Source: an uncultured Flavobacteriaceae bacterium (GTDB taxonomy: Bacteria; Bacteroidota; Bacteroidia; Flavobacteriales; Flavobacteriaceae). From it: a DNA stretch of 64,000 nt. The position numbers were made by a program, and so were the translations under genes. Where the stretch lies: the NCBI GenBank assembly GCA_947488345.1, contig CANKZQ010000003.1, forward strand, positions 62,001-126,000, written 5' to 3'. The notes under the pieces were generated by a model that saw nothing but the letters and a program-made list of their open reading frames with translations, did no database searches and was not told where the DNA came from. Shown one piece after another: positions 1 to 9,584 of this stretch (positions within the stretch are counted from its first letter, which is position 1; each line of letters starts with the position of its first letter).

Positions 1-67
1 AGAAAAAAGTGGTTTCTTTGCAGACCGAATTAAAGCGGTCAAATTTTTACAACAAAATAAAGCATAA
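1..67 (+). CDS. 3' end of an unidentified upstream gene (partial)
   Basis: Reading from base 2 there is an open frame of 21 codons ending with TAA at 65-67, two bases before the secG start. The visible tail is charged and hydrophilic and ends in LQQNKA. Such tight spacing suggests that it is the last codons of the gene preceding secG in the same operon. In flavobacteria this position is often held by a TPR-like or LptE-neighbour protein, but too little is visible to assign a family. Confidence 0.5.
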   Translation, partial: EKSGFFADRIKAVKFLQQNKA

Positions 68-69
68 AT

Positions 70-408
70 ATGTTTAGTATATTTTTAATTTTAATCATAG
101 CGGTAGCGATTTTACTAATCTTGATTATTATGGTCCAAAACCCTAAAGGAGGAGGCCTATCTTCTTCTTTTGGAGGGCAAGGCGCTCAAAGTTTAGGAGG
201 TGTACAAAACACCAATAATTTTCTTGACAGAACAACATGGACATTGGCAATTGCCCTTTTTGTGTTGATATTGGCATCTAACTTTACAATACCCAGAGAA
301 ACGGTAGTAGAAGATTCTCAGATAGAAAATACAATCAATGATAGAGAAGTGACGACTCCATCTCAAGATGCGTTACCAGTAGCTACCCCTCAGGATACAA
401 CAAAATAA
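70..408 (+). CDS. secG: Preprotein translocase subunit SecG
   Basis: SecG is the small accessory subunit of the SecYEG protein-conducting channel in the inner membrane. The 112-residue product has the family architecture: a first membrane helix at about residues 3-22, the conserved cytoplasmic loop containing VQNPKGGGLSSSFGG, and a second helix at about residues 53-72. A hydrophilic Thr/Asp/Glu-rich tail follows, as is common in Bacteroidota SecG. It starts two bases after the end of the preceding gene and is closed by a good terminator at 431-467, so it is the last gene of its operon. The GGG loop motif makes the call secure. Confidence 0.95.
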   Translation: MFSIFLILIIAVAILLILIIMVQNPKGGGLSSSFGGQGAQSLGGVQNTNNFLDRTTWTLAIALFVLILASNFTIPRETVVEDSQIENTINDREVTTPSQDALPVATPQDTTK

Positions 409-430
409 CTAATTCAAATATTTTTTGAAT

Positions 431-467
431 AAAAATGCCAACGGGAAATGACACGTTGGCATTTTTT
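431..467 (+). terminator. Rho-independent terminator after secG
   Basis: AAAAATGCCAACG at 431-443 pairs with CGTTGGCATTTTTT at 454-467 around a 10-nt loop. The T-run forms part of the 3' arm. It separates the secG operon from groES. Confidence 0.8.
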
Positions 468-486
468 ATTTTATAGATATAACAAA

Positions 487-517
487 TTGTCATTCTTTTT
501 TAATTGGCATACTTTTC
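487..517 (+). promoter_or_regulatory. Predicted promoter of groES-groEL
   Basis: TTG at 487-489, a 20-nt spacer and TACTTTTC at 510-517 match the Bacteroidota housekeeping pattern TTG-N19-21-TAnnTTTG, with one mismatch in the final base. It lies 42 bases before the groES start. I see no CIRCE inverted repeat here, consistent with heat-shock control by an alternative mechanism. Confidence 0.4.
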
Positions 518-559
518 GCCAATTCATGTTAGATTAATAATAACTTAAATAGTATACAA

Positions 560-838
560 ATGAGTAAATTAAATATCAAACCTCTTGCTGATAGAGTTGT
601 GATTGAAGCGAAAGCTTCTGAAACAAAAACTGCATCGGGTATCTACATACCAGATTCTGCCAAAGAAAAACCACAAGAAGGTAAAGTGGTAGCCGTAGGA
701 AAAGGCACAAAAGATGAACCTACTACTGTAAAAGTGGGCGATACTGTTTTGTACGGAAAATATGCCGGCTCTGAATTGAAGCTCGGTGGAAAAGATTATT
801 TAATCATGAGAGAGACCGATATATTAGCAATTATCTAA
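560..838 (+). CDS. groES: Co-chaperonin GroES
   Basis: GroES (Cpn10) forms the heptameric lid of the GroEL chamber in the cytoplasm. The 92-residue product has the usual length and landmarks: [10 protein letters not shown] near the N-terminus, the mobile loop (about residues 17-34) with the hydrophobic contact segment SGIYIP, and the terminal segment containing [13 protein letters not shown]. groEL follows after 84 bases on the same strand, the classic groESL operon order. The ATG at 560 gives the canonical N-terminus. Confidence 0.97.
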   Translation: MSKLNIKPLADRVVIEAKASETKTASGIYIPDSAKEKPQEGKVVAVGKGTKDEPTTVKVGDTVLYGKYAGSELKLGGKDYLIMRETDILAII

Positions 839-883
839 TACGTATAGGAAGTCAAATCTCAAACAACAATTTCAAAAATCAGG

Positions 884-902
884 ATTCCTGTTTTGCAGGA
901 AT
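884..902. repeat. Small inverted repeat between groES and groEL
   Basis: ATTCCTG (884-890) and CAGGAAT (896-902) form a 7-bp stem around TTTTG. There is no T-run, so it is not a terminator for groES. It may be an RNA-processing or stability hairpin, or a remnant of a dispersed intergenic repeat of the CCTG/CAGG type. I found no second copy in the window. Confidence 0.35.
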
Positions 903-904
903 GA

Positions 905-2563
<1,659 letters not shown>

Positions 2564-2581
2564 AATCATCAAAAATAATTT

Positions 2582-2614
2582 AAAAAAGTCGCTACTTCGT
2601 AGCGACTTTTTTTT
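2582..2614 (+). terminator. Rho-independent terminator after groEL
   Basis: GTCGCTAC (2588-2595), loop TTC and GTAGCGAC (2599-2606) form an 8-bp stem, extended by an A-run on the 5' side and a run of eight T on the 3' side. Confidence 0.9.
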
Positions 2615-2687
2615 GTGTTAAAGTTTTCTAAAACCAGTAACAGGAACCTCCTACCATAAGTCTTATATACATATGCCTTGCATTTAC

Positions 2688-3656
2688 ATGAGACTTAACT
2701 TCAAACTCATATCTCTCTTTTTACTCTGGTCTAGTTGTTTATTTGCAACTGATGACCCCATAGTGGAAGTACAACATATGCACTTTCCGAAGGCTGAATA
2801 TATAGGAGAGAATACCGTACGGATTCCATTTAAATTAATCGGACATCTCATGGTAATAGAAGCAGAAGTATACAACAAAAAAGGGAACTTCATTGTAGAT
2901 ACTGGATCTGAAAATTTACTATTGAACAAGGTTCATTTTACGAAACATAGAGGACGTGCTGCTCGCTCTGGTTATGCTGGCGTCAATGGCGAAGTAGATC
3001 AGGTTCGCATACGATGGCTAAAAAAAATACTCTTAAATGACTTTAGCATTGAAAATATAAAGGCAAATTCGGTCAACTTATCGCATATTGAGAAGAGCAA
3101 AAAAATGCAACTCTATGGAATTATTGGCTATAAAGTATTGAAAGATTATGAGGTTTTTATAGACTTTTATTTGAAACAAATTACCTTATCAAAAGTTGAC
3201 AAAAAAGGAAACAAGATTGATCAACTACCGTATCTTGAAAAAATTACCGATAGTTTAAATTTTATATTAAAAAGACATACGATTATCTTGAAATCGTATG
3301 TGAATGGCTCTAAACTAAATTTTGGTTTAGATACTGGGGCCGAAATAAATATGCTCCACACGGGAGTCTCTAAAAAGGTCTTGGAAAAATTTACGGTCGA
3401 TAAAAGGATTCTTATGGTTGGCGCCGATCAAAGAAAAATAGAGGTTTTGGCAGGAAAATTGAATGATGTCAGGTTTAGTGGTCGTATTTACAACAAAAGT
3501 ATGCGCACCATTCTAACAAATTTACGAGACGCCAATGTGGCCTATGGCACTCGGCTTGACGGAATTTTAGGCTACGAATTTATGGTAAAGCGAAGAATTA
3601 TATTAAATTACAAAAGAAAACGACTCTATTTTGTGGAAATTCCCATAGAGAATTGA
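2688..3656 (+). CDS. Secreted retropepsin-like aspartyl protease, two active-site motifs
   Basis: The protein begins with a signal peptide (hydrophobic stretch ISLFLLWSSCLFA) and carries two aspartic-protease motifs of the D-T-G-(S/A) type: IVDTGSENLL at about residue 71 and GLDTGAEINML at about residue 215. Each motif is followed by a beta-rich lobe with hydrophobic-hydrophobic-G motifs (YGIIGYKVL and DGILGYEFM). Known pepsin-like enzymes place two DTG lobes in one chain, while retropepsins use one per subunit, so this looks like a bilobal member of the Asp_protease_2 group. I chose the ATG at 2688, which starts the signal peptide directly. An upstream ATG at 2673 would add five residues. 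The next gene starts two bases after the stop, so they are co-transcribed. The substrate is unknown. Confidence 0.85.
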   Translation: MRLNFKLISLFLLWSSCLFATDDPIVEVQHMHFPKAEYIGENTVRIPFKLIGHLMVIEAEVYNKKGNFIVDTGSENLLLNKVHFTKHRGRAARSGYAGVNGEVDQVRIRWLKKILLNDFSIENIKANSVNLSHIEKSKKMQLYGIIGYKVLKDYEVFIDFYLKQITLSKVDKKGNKIDQLPYLEKITDSLNFILKRHTIILKSYVNGSKLNFGLDTGAEINMLHTGVSKKVLEKFTVDKRILMVGADQRKIEVLAGKLNDVRFSGRIYNKSMRTILTNLRDANVAYGTRLDGILGYEFMVKRRIILNYKRKRLYFVEIPIEN

Positions 3657-3657
3657 T

Positions 3658-4617
3658 ATGAAAATATATAAGAATTACATAGCACTATTACTCCTATGCT
3701 TTGCGACGCTCATTGCGAAAGCACAAGAAACCCCTGTCTATACTATTGACAATGGCGAAGTGGTTTTTAATTTCGATATGCGCGACTATAAAAAAGCTAC
3801 GAAAGATAAATCGACACAACGTTTAGACTTTCAAGATCTAGATATTCATGAGGTCAGCGTCTCTGGTGAATTCAACAATTGGTCAAGAGATCGATGGAAA
3901 ATGAACAAAACCGGTCCTTACACGTATCAACTTCGAAAGAAATTAAAACACTTTAAAAATACATTTTCTTGGGAATTCAAATTTCTAATTAACAATACCT
4001 ATTGGGCAGAGCCTACGGCAGACTTTAACGATGTTATTGCATCAGAGAAGAGTACTACCAAGCATATCTCATATAACCTAAAAATGTACTCAGCAAAAGT
4101 CGATACCACAGGGAACGCGGTCTTCTTTTTACCAGGTCATGAAAATGCCAAACGCGTGATTCTCTCGGGTACTTTTAATTTATGGAATGAAGACGTGTTT
4201 GAAATGCAAAAAGTAGATGACGGATGGCAACTTACCCTACTCTTAAGACCAGATACCTATGAATATAAGTTCATTGTTGATGGCAAGTGGATACACGATC
4301 ACAATAACAAGAAAAAAATACGTAACGAATATCACACCTTCAACTCTATCTATACAGTGGCTAAAGAAGTGACCTTTCGATTGAAAGGATTTAGCAATGC
4401 GTCTAAAATTGCCTTAGCTGGTGATTTTAATGACTGGAAAACTAACACGCTGTTGATGAAAAAAGATAAAGAATCCTGGTATCTAACAGTGACCCTATCA
4501 GGAGGAAAACATCATTATAAATATATTGTTGACGGAAAATGGATTGTAGATCCAACGAACAGCATTAAAGAACGCGATCGCTATGGAAATATCAATTCGG
4601 TAAAAATGGTGCATTAA
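3658..4617 (+). CDS. Secreted protein with three tandem AMPK/CBM48-type glycogen-binding-like domains
   Basis: A signal peptide (LLLLCFATLIAKA, residues 9-21) precedes three repeats of an isoamylase-N/AMPK1-type beta-sandwich. Each has the hallmark (S/A)G-x-F-N-x-W: FNNW at 72-75, FNLW at 173-176 and FNDW at 257-260. Each also has the Y-x-(Y/F)-K-(F/Y)-(I/L) strand followed by G-K-W or a similar segment. In known proteins this fold binds alpha-glucans or acts as a protein-interaction module. No catalytic domain is present, so the role is probably binding or scaffolding in the envelope. It is translated almost directly after the aspartyl-protease gene, which suggests a functional pair. The ligand cannot be told from the sequence. 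Confidence 0.85.
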   Translation: MKIYKNYIALLLLCFATLIAKAQETPVYTIDNGEVVFNFDMRDYKKATKDKSTQRLDFQDLDIHEVSVSGEFNNWSRDRWKMNKTGPYTYQLRKKLKHFKNTFSWEFKFLINNTYWAEPTADFNDVIASEKSTTKHISYNLKMYSAKVDTTGNAVFFLPGHENAKRVILSGTFNLWNEDVFEMQKVDDGWQLTLLLRPDTYEYKFIVDGKWIHDHNNKKKIRNEYHTFNSIYTVAKEVTFRLKGFSNASKIALAGDFNDWKTNTLLMKKDKESWYLTVTLSGGKHHYKYIVDGKWIVDPTNSIKERDRYGNINSVKMVH

Positions 4618-4689
4618 CTGCCTTCACAATTCTTCATTTTGGCACAACTTCTTAAAATTCATACCTTTAAGAAATTCAAAGCACAACCG

Positions 4690-5346
4690 ATGAAGAAAAT
4701 AAACTGGAATTATACACTTGGTGAAATATTAATTGTAATTATTGGTATCTCAATAGCCTTTAGTTTGAATAAGTGCGCCGAGAGTCGTCAAGATACAAAG
4801 TTAGAACAGCTATATCTCGAAAATTTAAAGAATGATATCGAAACAGATAAACGTTCTCTCGAAGAAAATTTAAAACAACTTTCCTCCAAACAGCAAACCT
4901 TATCCAATACGTTCCGATATTTCAATCCAACAATTCCGAAAAGAGATTCACTATTAACGATGAATTTCTTTCGCGTTGCTCGTATCATCGAATTTTCTCC
5001 GAAAAGTATAACACATCAAACATTGATGAACTCGGGAGATTTAAAACTAATTTCCAATTTTGGCTTAAAAACATCTATTCAAGAACATTACAGAAACTAC
5101 AATAGCTTGCAACAAGACTATGATCGAATGGTAAATATTAGTAAAAAATACATCGCCGATTATTTTATCTACAATTTAGATATGGATAAATTTAGACAGG
5201 GTAAAAAAGCGTTGAATGATGAGCGATTATTAAAGAGCATCATGCAAAGTATGCTCGGTGCTGTTCAATTTAAAATTACCTCAACGCAGAAAGGCATTGA
5301 AAGCTGTGACAACATTCTCAAACAGTTACATCAAGAACTAAACTAA
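4690..5346 (+). CDS. DUF6090-like inner-membrane protein with coiled coil
   Basis: The product starts MKKINWNYTLGEILIVIIG and has one membrane helix at about residues 9-29, then a long, charged, mainly helical domain of about 190 residues. The GE-I-x-I-V-x-I-G-I-x-I-A-x-x-x-N pattern at the N-terminus is typical of the flavobacterial DUF6090 group, whose function is unknown. Ile/Leu-rich heptads at residues 35-60 suggest a coiled coil. The frame is open back to a TTG at 4639, but the ATG at 4690 places the membrane helix at the N-terminus as in relatives. It lies 72 bases after the CBM-like gene and ends at a hairpin terminator. Confidence 0.75.
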   Translation: MKKINWNYTLGEILIVIIGISIAFSLNKCAESRQDTKLEQLYLENLKNDIETDKRSLEENLKQLSSKQQTLSNTFRYFNPTIPKRDSLLTMNFFRVARIIEFSPKSITHQTLMNSGDLKLISNFGLKTSIQEHYRNYNSLQQDYDRMVNISKKYIADYFIYNLDMDKFRQGKKALNDERLLKSIMQSMLGAVQFKITSTQKGIESCDNILKQLHQELN

Positions 5347-5374
5347 AAAACACCACAGAGTAGTGGTGCTTTTT
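5346..5374. terminator. Bidirectional terminator between convergent genes
   Basis: CACCAC (5351-5356) and GTGGTG (5363-5368) form the stem, with A-rich sequence on the left and CTTTTT on the right. It lies between the stop codon of the plus-strand DUF6090-like gene and the 3' end of the minus-strand metal cluster, so it can serve both. Confidence 0.7.
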
Positions 5375-5395
5375 AGTTGTGAAAGAATACATCGG

Positions 5396-5695
5396 TTACT
5401 GTTTCGTCGAATCTTTTTCAACTTCAGTTTCTTCTTCAGTATCAACTTTCTTTTCTTTTAAATCCATTTTACACACTGGACATTTACCAGCTTCTGTATA
5501 GCTCTTACCTTTTTCACAATCCATTGGGCATTGATGCAATACATCATTAGACGCCAAGACTTCTTGAGCTTCTTTTTTCACTTCATCTACCACTTCAGTT
5601 TCAGATTTCACTTCTTCTGCTTTGTCTTTTTTACAAGATGTAGTGGTAATAGCTACTGCGGCGACTACTGCCACCATTAAAATTAATTTCTTCAT
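5396..5695 (-). CDS. Lipoprotein with heavy-metal-binding domain
   Basis: A lipoprotein signal peptide ends at the lipobox TTSC (Cys21). A very acidic, Lys/Glu-rich linker follows, then a compact Cys-rich domain with HQCPMDC (residues 54-60) and KCPVCKMDL (71-79). This is the CPM...CPxCxM layout of the heavy-metal-binding domain found at the N-terminus of copper exporters and in CusB-like proteins. The expected role is binding or relaying Cu or a similar soft metal at the cell envelope. It is the last gene of a minus-strand cluster with an HMA protein and a TonB receptor, which supports metal handling. Confidence 0.85.
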   Translation of the reverse strand: MKKLILMVAVVAAVAITTTSCKKDKAEEVKSETEVVDEVKKEAQEVLASNDVLHQCPMDCEKGKSYTEAGKCPVCKMDLKEKKVDTEEETEVEKDSTKQ

Positions 5696-5715
5696 GTTAC
5701 AATAATTTAGAGTTA

Positions 5716-6072
5716 TTAATGTTTTTTGACCTCACCATCTCGATACAAGCAGCAAGCGTCTAGTTTCGAATACACTTCATCTGTCGCCTTGATCTCTTTA
5801 GAATCATGACCTACAGCCGCAAGTGCCTTCTTTATTTGTAACGTAGAAGTCTTTTTATTGTTGTAAATACAGTATAATTCTTTCGTATTTACATCCCAAA
5901 CGGCAAATTTCACACCTTTGGTTAAAATAGCCGCTTTTTCGATTCGTGCTTTGCACATTTTGCAAACACCATCTACTTCAAATCTTGCCTTTGATGTTTT
6001 TGATTTTTTCTGTGCTTCCGCGGAAAGCGTACAACTAACCATCACTAATAATACTATAACTAATCTTTTCAT
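5716..6072 (-). CDS. Secreted heavy-metal-associated (HMA) domain protein
   Basis: After a signal peptide (residues 1-20, ending SAEA) the protein carries one HMA-like fold with the metal-site motif GVCKMCKARIE (Cys37 and Cys40). Two adjacent cysteines (DACCLYRD) lie near the C-terminus, outside the fold. HMA proteins bind Cu(I), Hg or Zn through CxxC; export suggests a periplasmic metallochaperone. I chose the ATG at 6072, four bases after the TonB-receptor stop codon. The longer open frame starting at 6102 would put 10 residues in front of the signal peptide. The next gene of the cluster follows after 20 bases. Confidence 0.85.
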   Translation of the reverse strand: MKRLVIVLLVMVSCTLSAEAQKKSKTSKARFEVDGVCKMCKARIEKAAILTKGVKFAVWDVNTKELYCIYNNKKTSTLQIKKALAAVGHDSKEIKATDEVYSKLDACCLYRDGEVKKH

Positions 6073-6076
6073 TTTC

Positions 6077-8320
6077 TTAAATTTTAAAACGCAACCCTGC
6101 ATAATACATATTCCCTAAGATAGGCGCATATACGATACTACTATCAAAAGTTGGTCCAAAAGGATTCTCGGCCCCTAAGATAGGATTTTCTTGCGTATAT
6201 CCCGTAAGGTTCTCCCCTCCTACATATACCTCGAATTTCGAAGAAAAGACCTTTGCAACTTGCGCATTCATTAAACTATAACTCGGAACATTTTCAGGCA
6301 ATCGATCCTCAATAGGGTTTGAACCTGTAAAAGGCAAGCGTTGTTCACCTAACCAGTTAAAGGTATAGTCAAATCGCCATTGAGCTCCATTCAATTTTTT
6401 GGTTGTTTCGTAGGATACATTTGCAAAAAAACGATGTTCTGGAATTAATGCTTTTTGCAGTTTCCCTTTTAAATAATCTGTTTTTACATCATAGTACTTG
6501 TAGGCCAATCGCAATTCTACATTCTTCGCAAGTTCATAGTTCAACTGTGCCTGAAAATTGTTTGAATATGAATCACCATCCAGATCGTAAAATAACACCT
6601 GTTGCGGGCTCTGATCTACATCAACAATGACTTGATTTTCGAATATCGTACTATAAAAATCTAGGGTTACATCAGCTTTTTTACCAAATAGATTAAACCC
6701 TTGTAAGAAACTAATACCATAATTCCACGCAATTTCTGGATTCAAACCATAAATTTTGCCATCAGTATTTAGAATATTTAACTGTCTAGATGATGCGAAA
6801 AAAGCTTGATTCTCAGCAAAAATATTCGCACTACGTTTTCCTCTCCCTACAGACGTTCGAAGTACCCCTTTGTCCCAAGGTGCGTACCGAATATGCAATC
6901 GCGGTGTTATAAAAGTACCGAGTAAATTATGAATATCTAAGCGTACTCCAGCAATCAAACTAAAATCATCTAAATTATCATATGAATACTCAAAAAATCC
7001 TCCCACAGAATTTTCATTTCTACTAAAATCAGTACTATTCACCAATTCTTCATAAGCATCATAGGTAAAGCTAATTCCGGTTTTAAACTTATTTAATGTA
7101 TTACTCAAAATAGAATTAAATATAAGATTCGAATAGGCACTTTTATGATTAATTTCATACTGATTTAATCCAAAATAAGAATCTTGATTATGTGCGCTAT
7201 AGGCTACCTGAAAACCTAAACTCTGATAAGGAGTTTCTGGAAAAACGTACCCTAATTTTGCCGAAGTATCAAAGCGTTCGGTATTGATCTCAGATCCATA
7301 ACTATTTGTGGTTAAGCGATCTGTTCTCGGGTTGAAATCCGATTCTCCTGTTTGTTTATCATCTTTCAAGTATCTGAAATTTATAAAGCTCACAAATCCG
7401 TTTTTGGCATCGGTATATTGCCAACGGTTCATAACATTAATTTGCTCTGCTAAAGGGATGTCTAAAAAATTATCATCGTTTTTATCCACTTTTACAGTTC
7501 TCTGATTGCCATGTATGAATACACTTGTATGCCATTTATCGGAGACCTTTTGACTAAACTGGGTATTCAATTCTAATCTACCATTCAAGTTTGCATATGC
7601 ATTCAGAAAGAATTTATCATCATTATATGGCTTTTTCAATTCAGTATTTATCTGCCCTGCTATACTTTCATATCCATTCACCACCGACCCTGCTCCTTTC
7701 GTTATTTGAATACTTTCTATCCAAGTTCCTGGAGTAAATGTTAATCCGTACGCTTGCGAAGCGCCTCGCACCGAGGGAATATTCTCTTGTGCTATTAAAA
7801 TATACGGGCTCGTTAGACCTAACAATCGTATTTGCTTAGTACCCGTTAAAGCATCTGAAAAGTTGACATCAATCGATGGATTTGTTTCAAAACTTTCTGA
7901 TAAATTACAGCAGGCAGCTTTTAACAATTCTCCTTCATTAATAGTAACAATATTCGCTGATTGTAAATAGGATACTGCCGTGTTCTTCTTTTCCCCTTTG
8001 AGTATCACCTCATCTAATGTACCTTCTTCTTGCATGAAATGATGCAATTCTGTTGGTTCATTAACGGTTACGGTATCTGTTCTATATCCTACAAAACTAA
8101 ATACCAATTTCTTGTATTCAGGTTTATATTTTATAGTAAACCAACCTTTGTTATTGGTCGTGGTACCCACGTTGGTACCTAACCAATATACGGTCGCTCC
8201 AGGCAATCCTGAAACTTTACCGTCTTCCGATTTTATCATAGCCATTCCTTTCATTTCTGTCTGCGCTTGCAGTAGAAAAGGCAACATGATAATAATTATT
8301 TTTATATATGTAAATTTCAT
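6077..8320 (-). CDS. TonB-dependent outer-membrane receptor, probably for metal or metal chelate
   Basis: The protein has a signal peptide, then a carboxypeptidase-regulatory-like beta-sandwich (about residues 20-100; GLPGATVYWLGTN ... FVGYRTDTV). A plug domain follows (about 110-215; TKGAGSVVNGYESIAGQINTE in two stretches), then a 22-strand-type beta-barrel that ends with an aromatic strand (YYAGLRFKI). Total length is normal for the family. Such receptors import ligands across the outer membrane using TonB/ExbBD energy. The two HMA/HMBD genes directly downstream suggest copper or a related metal rather than a sugar, and no SusD partner follows. The ATG at 8320 is chosen because it directly precedes the signal peptide. 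The plug contains a CC pair (KAACCNLSESF), a feature of metal-linked receptors. Confidence 0.88.
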   Translation of the reverse strand: MKFTYIKIIIIMLPFLLQAQTEMKGMAMIKSEDGKVSGLPGATVYWLGTNVGTTTNNKGWFTIKYKPEYKKLVFSFVGYRTDTVTVNEPTELHHFMQEEGTLDEVILKGEKKNTAVSYLQSANIVTINEGELLKAACCNLSESFETNPSIDVNFSDALTGTKQIRLLGLTSPYILIAQENIPSVRGASQAYGLTFTPGTWIESIQITKGAGSVVNGYESIAGQINTELKKPYNDDKFFLNAYANLNGRLELNTQFSQKVSDKWHTSVFIHGNQRTVKVDKNDDNFLDIPLAEQINVMNRWQYTDAKNGFVSFINFRYLKDDKQTGESDFNPRTDRLTTNSYGSEINTERFDTSAKLGYVFPETPYQSLGFQVAYSAHNQDSYFGLNQYEINHKSAYSNLIFNSILSNTLNKFKTGISFTYDAYEELVNSTDFSRNENSVGGFFEYSYDNLDDFSLIAGVRLDIHNLLGTFITPRLHIRYAPWDKGVLRTSVGRGKRSANIFAENQAFFASSRQLNILNTDGKIYGLNPEIAWNYGISFLQGFNLFGKKADVTLDFYSTIFENQVIVDVDQSPQQVLFYDLDGDSYSNNFQAQLNYELAKNVELRLAYKYYDVKTDYLKGKLQKALIPEHRFFANVSYETTKKLNGAQWRFDYTFNWLGEQRLPFTGSNPIEDRLPENVPSYSLMNAQVAKVFSSKFEVYVGGENLTGYTQENPILGAENPFGPTFDSSIVYAPILGNMYYAGLRFKI

Positions 8321-8390
8321 TTTTAAGATTTTATAATTCATACAATATCACTACTAAGATGTAATGACGTCACTTTATAAAATTATAAAA

Positions 8391-8807
8391 TCAAATCAGG
8401 AAGGTATCGTAAAGTACTGGTATGTCTTTGACGACCAGCGGTGGTGCATAATTTTTAAAAGGAATAATATGCTCTTCTAAGCCTTCAAAAAGATTCACGT
8501 AACTGTAAATGAAAGCTGCGAGTACTTGTATCTTTTGAACATCTAGTTCTTTCACAACGGTCAGTATATCATTCGTACCATCTATCGTTTCAACACTATC
8601 TTGACAACATGGAGTTGTATTCAACAGGGTCTCTTTAGTCTCGTTATGTGTTGCCGAAGGCATCTCACAGCGATCCAGATTTCCTAGAATAGAATAATCA
8701 GCAAGTGCTCCGCCACAAAAGTGTTTTTCGATCGTAAACGAAAACGTTGAAAACAACACCATTACGGCTAAAAAAACAGATCCTATATTTGAAAAAGCCT
8801 TTCTCAC
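8391..8807 (-). CDS. HYC_CC_PP family secreted protein
   Basis: This small protein has a signal peptide and the three sparse motifs that name its family: HFC at residues 29-31, a CC pair at 67-68 and a PP pair near residue 123. The family is widespread in Bacteroidota, usually beside HMA and TonB-receptor genes for copper or other metals, and its biochemical role is unknown. Translation most likely starts at GTG (8807), because an in-frame TAA lies just upstream and no ATG is available. It sits between the TonB receptor and the HMA-MauE gene on the same strand, consistent with a single metal regulon. Confidence 0.8.
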   Translation of the reverse strand: MRKAFSNIGSVFLAVMVLFSTFSFTIEKHFCGGALADYSILGNLDRCEMPSATHNETKETLLNTTPCCQDSVETIDGTNDILTVVKELDVQKIQVLAAFIYSYVNLFEGLEEHIIPFKNYAPPLVVKDIPVLYDTFLI

Positions 8808-8864
8808 ATGGCAAAATTAAGACATTTGAACTATTAATTTCTAAACAAACTGTTAAATATTAAA

Positions 8865-9584
8865 CTATAACACTAACATGGCAATAGCCATGACTAACAT
8901 AACGGAATTTTCAATAAATGTTGCCTTGGTCATAGGTAATTGCAGAGCGGTACCGAGACAGGCACATTGAATTTGTTTCTTATCTAATAACACTTTAGTT
9001 ACACCAATTGTTGTAATACCTAAAATGACAATGGTAAGAATTAAGGCAACGTTCAATTGTGTTCGCGTCAAAAATAGCAACCCCAAACCCAATTCAATAA
9101 AAGGATAAATCCAGCCATATATTGGCAGGCGCTTTGCAATAGGATCGTACATTCTAAACGAATCTGGAAAACCCTTTAGATCTAAGAATTTAAAAAAGCT
9201 AAAGACGATGTAAAACAGGCCCATGAAATCTAACATAAAGCCAGAAAAATCTTTCCATCTATAATTTAATAGTATCGCACCAGCAATAATATATATAAAA
9301 ATCAAAAACAGCGGAAACAACTGTTGCAATTCAGATTTTTCGTCCGTTGATTTTACAACTCTTGATGTGTTTTCCTGTCTAGATATACTATACTTCGGTG
9401 CCAACTTCTCTTGTAATTCTAATATCGAAACGGGCTCATTGGCTTCAATAATGGCATTTCCCGCTTCCAAATTAACCTTCACATTTTGTACAGCAGCTAT
9501 CTCATTTAACTTGTTCTCAACGCTGTTTCGACAGCCATTACAAGTCATACCCGTAATTACATATGTATTCTTCATGGTACTCAT
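8865..9584 (-). CDS. HMA-MauE/DoxX-like fusion membrane protein
   Basis: An N-terminal heavy-metal-associated domain (about residues 5-70) carries the classic GMTCNGC site (Cys15, Cys18). It is followed by a four-helix membrane domain (about residues 90-239) of the MauE/DoxX type with a late QCACLGTAL segment. In known proteins this membrane fold is linked to thiol or quinone redox reactions, so the fusion may deliver metal or electrons across the inner membrane. The ATG overlaps the stop codon of the upstream dehydrogenase gene (ATGA), implying translational coupling. Confidence 0.85.
   Translation of the reverse strand: MSTMKNTYVITGMTCNGCRNSVENKLNEIAAVQNVKVNLEAGNAIIEANEPVSILELQEKLAPKYSISRQENTSRVVKSTDEKSELQQLFPLFLIFIYIIAGAILLNYRWKDFSGFMLDFMGLFYIVFSFFKFLDLKGFPDSFRMYDPIAKRLPIYGWIYPFIELGLGLLFLTRTQLNVALILTIVILGITTIGVTKVLLDKKQIQCACLGTALQLPMTKATFIENSVMLVMAIAMLVL

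Noticed and set aside
440-559. CIRCE/HrcA element before groES
   Set aside because: I looked for TTAGCACTC-N9-GAGTGCTAA and found nothing similar; the only inverted repeat is the secG terminator.
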